Translations under genes and position numbers: made by a program
Part shown: one piece after another, positions 32,058 to 36,232 of the stretch
Layout of the letters: each line of letters starts with the position of its first letter
How positions within the stretch are numbered: position 1 is the first letter of the stretch
The notes under the pieces: generated by a model
Told to the model about the DNA's origin: nothing
Seen by the model: only the letters and a program-made list of their open reading frames with translations
Database searches by the model: none
Assembly: GCA_026421215.1 (NCBI GenBank)
Contig: JAPKBN010000020.1
Span: 1-36,232, forward strand
Reading direction: 5' to 3'
DNA length: 36,232 nucleotides
Source: Dehalococcoidia bacterium
Lineage (GTDB): Bacteria; Chloroflexota; Dehalococcoidia; Lucifugimonadales; Lucifugimonadaceae

Positions 32058-32993
32058 TCAGGCGACGTCAGAGGTCGAGAGCGCGGCGGTGTAGCTTGTG
32101 TAAGCGGCGTTGTAGCGCTCCGCTATCCGGACGCCGGCCTCGTCCCGATCAATCTCTTCCTCGTTGTATGCGCGGAGATGCTCGGCGTAGATCGCCGGAC
32201 CGACCACGAGCCCCCGGCACCCCGGCGTACGGGCGGCGAGGTTGATCAGATCCTGATCAAGTTCCATCTCTCCGGAAGGGTCTTCGCCAAGCGTGAACAG
32301 CACGCCGGCCTTGCGGTCATCGACCTGTGCTTGAGCAGTGGCCGTTGCCATAGCTGCCGTGTTATCGATCCCGCGTAAGGCCCACAGATCCGGCTCAACA
32401 CCGGCATCCTGTAGCTCGCGGATCGCCTGAACTATCAGACCCGGGCGGACATCGGTATCCCACGCTTCGACGCTGCCCGACTGATCTAATTGAGCCTGGG
32501 TCGGCCGCATGATCAGTTCGAGCGTCAGACCGGAGTTGCTGGACCGTGCGATCTCGCTCAGCCTACGCAATTTTCGTTGCTGAGCCTCGTTCACTATGGA
32601 CTCTTCACCCGGGTTGTAAGGCACACGCGCAGCGGCGTACGTGACATCAAGGATAGACATGCGTTCAGAGAAGCCGAGAGCATCTTCAAACCGGAACTCG
32701 GCGACGCGTGCTCGTTCTACTGACATCATCGTGTTGAGATTCATGCCGCGACCACGTAGCAATATCGACTCACCCAGATCGGAATCTGTCCAGACGGCGG
32801 CTTCAGATTTTGGCACACCGTTCTCGACGGCCTTCAGCAGCCCCTCAAAGACGACCTGCTTGAGGCTGGCGGCGCGCTCCCGCTCCGCTGCCGTCGGGTG
32901 AACCGGACTGGCGGAAAGGAGTTCCGTAAACAGGGCAAAGCGGTGGTCTATTGCGAGAACCATTTTTGGTGTGTTAGCGCTGTCTGTCGGCAT
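32058..32993 (-). CDS. DUF2090/IolC-C-like class I aldolase family protein
   Basis: 311 residues. MVLAIDHRFALFTELL at the start and GVEPDLWALRGIDNT and CRGLVVGPAIYAEHLRAYNE later resemble the TIM-barrel DUF2090 proteins (also the C-terminal half of IolC, related to LacD-type tagatose bisphosphate aldolase) with their DHR, PDxWkl and GxaiGR-like blocks. Usual catalytic Lys of the aldolase family is not apparent at the WALRG position (Leu-Arg where WKL is common), so the activity is uncertain. It lies between pgi (upstream) and a HAD phosphatase (downstream), all on the minus strand, which suggests sugar-phosphate metabolism. GGGAGG is found about 13 nt before ATG 32993. Confidence 0.6.
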   Translation of the reverse strand: MPTDSANTPKMVLAIDHRFALFTELLSASPVHPTAAERERAASLKQVVFEGLLKAVENGVPKSEAAVWTDSDLGESILLRGRGMNLNTMMSVERARVAEFRFEDALGFSERMSILDVTYAAARVPYNPGEESIVNEAQQRKLRRLSEIARSSNSGLTLELIMRPTQAQLDQSGSVEAWDTDVRPGLIVQAIRELQDAGVEPDLWALRGIDNTAAMATATAQAQVDDRKAGVLFTLGEDPSGEMELDQDLINLAARTPGCRGLVVGPAIYAEHLRAYNEEEIDRDEAGVRIAERYNAAYTSYTAALSTSDVA

Positions 32994-33200
32994 ACTCGAG
33001 GGTCCCTCCCAGACCGCAGGTCTCGTCGTAAAACTAACGGCTTCGTAGGATGGTGGCGCCGGAATTGATCTCCGGATGACGTTCCATCTGAATCTCTCGA
33101 TTGTTCCAGTTTACCCCCTGCATATCCTGCGGGGCGGCGATTCTAGCACGGGATTCCCACCCCGAATTATTACGTCCTGCGCATGGTCCTGAACCCACTA

Positions 33201-34889
33201 CTACTGGCTATCATTGAGTGATGCAGTAATGTTTTGTATCGCTTTTGCGTATGGCGTTTTCAATACTGTCATCATGTTTCTATGGGCCTTCGCACGTAGG
33301 GCTTCGAGGTCTCCAAGGAGCTGAGCCACGAACAGCGACTCGAATCCGTAGGCGATCTCCGTCTCCGTCCCTAAATCCACGCTAGGCACGGCCAGAGCGT
33401 CTTCGTTTCCCGCAACGAGCGCAAGTCCAATCACCCCATCAGGTCCACCTTTATGAAGCTGTCCGGTGGAATGAAGGTATCGAGGTCCATAGCCAAATGT
33501 GGTCGCGATCCCTGTGCGCCGTGTGATCGCGGCACGTAGTTCTGACACTGCGTTGTCCACTTCAAGAGACTCAGGGATGTAGCCGAAAATGGCGACGTAA
33601 TCGCCGGGCCTGGCGCTTGAGACCGATTTCACTACTTCGGCAACATCAAGAGCGTCCGGCAATGTCTGACCTGTCGCATCATGCGACTCAAGAAGGTTGC
33701 GTGTGAACACCTTTCCACTTTCCACGTCAGGCTGATCGAACGGGTACACAGAGATCACCGTCGCGGCTACCGCAACTGCAAACTCCCACCGGAAGAACTC
33801 AGCGCCGAGGTCGTAGTTGTGCCCCAACTCAATACGCGTCACAGGCAGGCCAACGTTTTCGAGCGTTGACACGTGGGCATCGGTTCCGGTGTTGTCGTCC
33901 CCGGCGAGACGTATGTACACGAAGTTGCGATCGTCTCCGTATTCGGAAACGCTGTAGAACGGCTCACCAGCCACGGGCACGAGGCCGCGGCCGTTCTTGC
34001 CGGTGGATTCGGCGAGTAGTTGCTCGACCCAGAGCCCGATCGAACTCAGTCGCGGTGAAGTGACGATAGTGACCTTGTCTCGTCCGACCGCCGCCAACCC
34101 TCCAAGGGTTGCTCCAAGCAGCGCGCCCGGGTTCGTCTCAGGATCGTCGCTCGCTCGGCACGCCAGCGCCATTGCGACCGCCGGCCCGAGCAGTTTCTCG
34201 ACGTCCACACCGATTAGCGCCGCCGGTAACAGACCAAACATTGACAGCACAGAGAATCGTCCGCCTACGTCTACCGGGGTGTCAAACACCCGTTTGAAGC
34301 CGCGTTCATTTGCCATCGTGTCAAGGAACGAGCCCGGGTCGGTAGCGACGATAAACCGGGCGTCGGGATTTTCTACTCCGATTTCCTCCAGTCGTTTACG
34401 GAAAAAGGCCGTCAATCTCAACGGTTCGATCGTCGTGCCCGATTTACTGGAGATCAGGAACAGGGTTCTGCGTAGATCTACTCGATTCGCGACAGCCCTG
34501 ATCTGGCCGGGCAAAGTGGAGTCCAGCACATGCAGGTGTAGGTAACCCGGACTCGCCCTGAATACCCGACCGAGCACCAGAGGTCCAAGGCTGCTGCCGC
34601 CCATACCGAGTAGAACAAGGTCTGTGAATCCGTCGATACGGACCTCGTCGGCAAACGTGACCAAATCATCGACAAGGTCGGCCATTCGGTCCGGGAGATC
34701 GAGCCAACCGGTTGCTTCCTCAGCCGGTGCGCCGTCAGGGAGTGGGGCGACCCATGCGTTCGGGTCTCGCCGCCAGAGGGCCTCGATAGTGCCGCGCTTT
34801 TTGAGCGCGTCTAATTCGCTTTTGATTTGATCTTGCCAATCCGGTGTCTGTGGCAAATCAATCTGAAGCGGGTGCGCCGGAAAGTTCAC
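33201..34889 (-). CDS. pgi: glucose-6-phosphate isomerase
   Basis: 562 residues. The N-terminal part (LVLLGMGGSSLGPLVLGRVF) and FLISSKSGTTIEPLRLTAFF are the SIS-domain phosphate sites of the Pgi type that in many Chloroflexota and actinobacteria is fused behind transaldolase; VDVGGRFSVLSMFGLLPAAL and RYLHSTGQLHKGGPDGVIGL are further conserved blocks, the latter with the active-site His and Gln. It interconverts glucose-6-P and fructose-6-P. Here it is a separate gene with a GTG start at 34889, overlapping by 32 nt the end of a transaldolase remnant in another frame. It follows rpiB and the remnant in one operon. Confidence 0.93.
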   Translation of the reverse strand: MNFPAHPLQIDLPQTPDWQDQIKSELDALKKRGTIEALWRRDPNAWVAPLPDGAPAEEATGWLDLPDRMADLVDDLVTFADEVRIDGFTDLVLLGMGGSSLGPLVLGRVFRASPGYLHLHVLDSTLPGQIRAVANRVDLRRTLFLISSKSGTTIEPLRLTAFFRKRLEEIGVENPDARFIVATDPGSFLDTMANERGFKRVFDTPVDVGGRFSVLSMFGLLPAALIGVDVEKLLGPAVAMALACRASDDPETNPGALLGATLGGLAAVGRDKVTIVTSPRLSSIGLWVEQLLAESTGKNGRGLVPVAGEPFYSVSEYGDDRNFVYIRLAGDDNTGTDAHVSTLENVGLPVTRIELGHNYDLGAEFFRWEFAVAVAATVISVYPFDQPDVESGKVFTRNLLESHDATGQTLPDALDVAEVVKSVSSARPGDYVAIFGYIPESLEVDNAVSELRAAITRRTGIATTFGYGPRYLHSTGQLHKGGPDGVIGLALVAGNEDALAVPSVDLGTETEIAYGFESLFVAQLLGDLEALRAKAHRNMMTVLKTPYAKAIQNITASLNDSQ

Positions 34890-35034
34890 GCAGTTTGGAG
34901 TCTATTACTCCCATCAACCCCTCGAAAGCATCTGCAAATGTCTTCACCTCGACGGCGAGTAGATCTCGACTTATGCAGTCAAACCAGATCGATTGTCCGA
35001 TCTCATGAGCTTTTTGGATCGTGTTGTCAGGCAT
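34858..35034 (-). pseudogene. tal: transaldolase with internal deletion (58 residues left)
   Basis: ATG 35034 to TGA 34858. The first 26 residues, MPDNTIQKAHEIGQSIWFDC then ISRDLL, are the standard transaldolase N terminus (LGQSIWLDxISRDL). They run directly into AVEVKTFADAFEGLMGVIDS, the standard C terminus (GVxxFxDxFdxLm). About 300 residues, including the whole barrel and the Schiff-base Lys, are missing, yet the two ends are in frame. It starts 9 nt after the rpiB stop and overlaps the pgi start. A functional transaldolase is impossible; a translated 58-residue peptide is possible. Confidence 0.85.
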
Positions 35035-35043
35035 GGCAGGCTA

Positions 35044-35502
35044 TTAACCTTTTAGAGCGTCCTGTTCCAGTTTGATCACCTTGTCCAGACGGCGTTGGAA
35101 TCTCGGGTGTTTGTCCATCTCTGCGCCAAGAAACGCATCGACCAGCGCCTCGGCCAACGCTACTCCGATAATTCTGGCGCCAATACAGAGTACGTTCATG
35201 TCGTCGTGTTGGACGCCCTGCGCGGCGGAGTAGGTGTCGTGGCACATGGCGGCCCTAATGCCTGGAATCTTGTTGGCGGCAACCGACGCGCCGACTCCGC
35301 TCCCGCAAACGATTATGCCTCGATCTACCTCTTTGCTAGCGACCGCATGCGCGACCGGTGCGGCGAGGTCAGGGAAATCGTCGTCTGCATCGTACTCAAA
35401 CGCGCCGTGATCTACGGCCTCGTGACCCAGACCGGATACGTAGTCCAAGATGTAGTTCTTCATCTCAAGCCCGGCGTGGTCGCCGCTTATGGCGATCTTC
35501 AT
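35044..35502 (-). CDS. rpiB: ribose 5-phosphate isomerase B
   Basis: 152 residues. MKIAISGDHAGLEMKNYILD has the DHAG active-site loop, RGIIVCGSGVGASVAANKIP the GSG(I/V)G anion-hole loop with the usual catalytic position (Cys in CGSG), IRAAMCHDTYSAAQGVQHDD and MNVLCIGARIIG the remaining conserved blocks. It interconverts ribose-5-P and ribulose-5-P in the pentose phosphate pathway. All residues expected for activity are present. It lies between the transketolase and transaldolase remnants on the minus strand. ATG 35502 has GGAGAAC upstream. Confidence 0.94.
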   Translation of the reverse strand: MKIAISGDHAGLEMKNYILDYVSGLGHEAVDHGAFEYDADDDFPDLAAPVAHAVASKEVDRGIIVCGSGVGASVAANKIPGIRAAMCHDTYSAAQGVQHDDMNVLCIGARIIGVALAEALVDAFLGAEMDKHPRFQRRLDKVIKLEQDALKG

Positions 35503-35538
35503 GTGTTCTCCGTGTCTGGTCTGTCATGCGTGGGAGGT

Positions 35539-35974
35539 TCAGCGAAGTCGTTCTAGGATCGACAGCGCGGTGCACTGAACATTCTCCGCCGTAAACCCGA
35601 ACCTGACCAGTACCCTCGCACCCTGTGCCGACGCTCCGTAGCATGTCATGCCGATTACAGCGCTGTCGAGGTCTAGATATTGCTCCGGTCCAATAGACCC
35701 GCTTGCCTCTAGAGACAACCTTGGTCGGATCGATGGCGGCAACACGTTATCTCGGTACTCGGACGGTTGGGCATCGAATCGTTTTCATGACGATATTGAT
35801 TTCAACGCGCGCCTTGACTCCGTCGTTTACGAGTAGCCCTCCAACCGACTCCACACTTGATAGTTCGGAGCCGGTCACGAAGAGTACGGCATCAGAATTT
35901 TTGTCGCTCACCGTGACGACGTAACCACCCCGGTTAAGCGCACCAGAATCCAACGCATTGTCCTTCGGAACCTG
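35539..35974 (-). pseudogene. tkt: transketolase C-terminal remnant with frameshift
   Basis: Two adjoining frames together give the last 140 or so residues of transketolase. The first piece has ALNRGGYVVTVSDKNSDAVL, FVTGSELSSVESVGGLLVND and GVKARVE; after a shift near 35785, FDAQPSEYRDNVLPPSIRPR, LSLEASGSIGPEQYLDLDSA, VIGMTCYGASAQGARVLVRF and GFTAENVQ follow. Removing one A from AAAA (about 35788-35791, minus sense ATGAAAACG) joins them as VMKRFDAQ. The thiamine diphosphate-binding and central domains (about 500 residues) are absent; the region upstream belongs to another gene. It cannot be active. Confidence 0.85.
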
Positions 35975-35975
35975 A

Positions 35976-35999
35976 AATTCGAGGGGTTGAATTCGAGGG
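35976..35999. repeat. 10-bp direct repeat at the edge of the transketolase remnant
   Basis: AATTCGAGGG occurs at 35976-35985 and 35990-35999 (period 14), between the kinase stop codon (36005) and the first readable transketolase residues. A short direct repeat at this place fits a slippage or deletion scar; it may be chance. Confidence 0.5.
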
Positions 36000-36004
36000 T
36001 TACA

Positions 36005-36232
36005 TCAAATTGGGTCGTGATCACATTCGCTGCTGTAGCCACTGCCCGGGGTCAGCGAATCGAGTAGTGAGTGATAGAGTCGATGGTGCCGTTCAAGGCC
36101 GATCCGGTAAGCAGCTGTAGACGTGGCGTCGGGAGTGTATCGCCTGCCACGTTGCGTCGGAAGATCATCCAGAGAGTCGATAATGCCAACGCTTTCCAGC
36201 GCGAGGATTGCACTGCCGCGACTGGTTGTTTC
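36005..36232 (-). CDS. FGGY family carbohydrate kinase (gluconokinase-like), C-terminal end, gene cut by window
   Basis: 75 residues remain before TGA 36005-36007. ETTSRGSAILALESVGIIDS is the FGGY C-terminal helix block (E-A-S-A-R-G-A-A-LLA), followed by RRYTPDATSTAAYRIGLERH and HRLYHSLLDS, the family's terminal helix (Y....ERQ..LY..L). The wording of these blocks is closest to the gluconate-kinase type, which would feed gluconate into 6-phosphogluconate. The rest lies beyond the window edge. It is the most upstream visible gene of the sugar-phosphate cluster. Confidence 0.75.
   Translation of the reverse strand, partial: ETTSRGSAILALESVGIIDSLDDLPTQRGRRYTPDATSTAAYRIGLERHHRLYHSLLDSLTPGSGYSSECDHDPI

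Noticed and set aside
33141..33175. GGATTCCCACC shared with the REP-like element
   Set aside because: Only 11 bases match and the second arm is missing; not enough to call a second repeat copy.
1..36232. CRISPR array, prophage, integron or insertion sequence
   Set aside because: No regularly spaced repeats of CRISPR type, no transposase, integrase or phage gene seen anywhere in the window.

Overview
The window is about 36 kb of a mid-GC bacterial chromosome with compact gene packing. The gene set suggests a marine or aquatic Chloroflexota bacterium, possibly of the SAR202/Dehalococcoidia type. The grounds are a dgt-dnaG-rpoD operon, a separate glucose-6-phosphate isomerase next to a transaldolase remnant, a DUF2339 protein with a zinc ribbon, a GYD protein, a deazaflavin/F420 nitroreductase-like protein and NHL and amidohydrolase genes. 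This placement is inference; there is no rRNA in the window.

Layout. 1-1058: 3' part of a flavin monooxygenase-like gene. 1216-3082: a divergent module in which a cobalamin-binding regulator with a C-terminal XRE helix-turn-helix (minus strand) faces a strong promoter with an inverted repeat at its predicted start site, which drives three tiny membrane-protein genes (one DUF378). 3311-10223: amidohydrolase, tRNA-Leu(CAA), acyltransferase, DUF2510-RDD protein, a 57-residue orphan gene, then DUF2339 and GYD genes ending in a clear terminator. 10558-13926: an exonuclease-fold protein that has lost its active site, a nitroreductase-like protein, a DUF4097-like protein and an RNA cyclic phosphodiesterase with a disordered N-terminal arm. 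14110-19324: a YihY membrane protein divergent from a potassium-uptake module (TrkH, three TrkA-type NAD-binding proteins and a universal stress protein), with a near-perfect 28-bp palindrome between them. 19452-21072: prephenate dehydratase, YtxH and a membrane coiled-coil protein. 21354-26030 (minus): dgt, dnaG and rpoD, where dnaG carries an in-frame ochre stop. 26476-29656: two MFS transporters, with a pntA gene scrap and a REP-like palindrome between them. 29921-32993: small acidic protein, NHL protein, HAD phosphatase and DUF2090/aldolase-like protein. 33201-36232 (minus): a sugar-phosphate cluster with an FGGY kinase (gluconokinase-like, cut by the window edge), a transketolase scrap, rpiB, a transaldolase scrap and pgi.

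The most notable results are: (1) the putative light- or B12-responsive regulator with inverted domain order, its operator and its mini-operon of unknown small membrane proteins; (2) a sugar cluster in which both transketolase and transaldolase, the two transferases of the non-oxidative pentose phosphate pathway, are gutted while the isomerases stay intact; (3) dnaG split by a single ochre codon between its RNA-polymerase N domain and TOPRIM; (4) a pseudo-exonuclease that keeps its fold and its ExoX-like C-terminal domain but has lost nearly all DEDD residues; (5) a TrkA gene with no ATG/GTG/TTG start. Several of these (ochre codon, missing start, frameshift in an A-run) are one-base events, so sequencing or assembly error must be excluded first.
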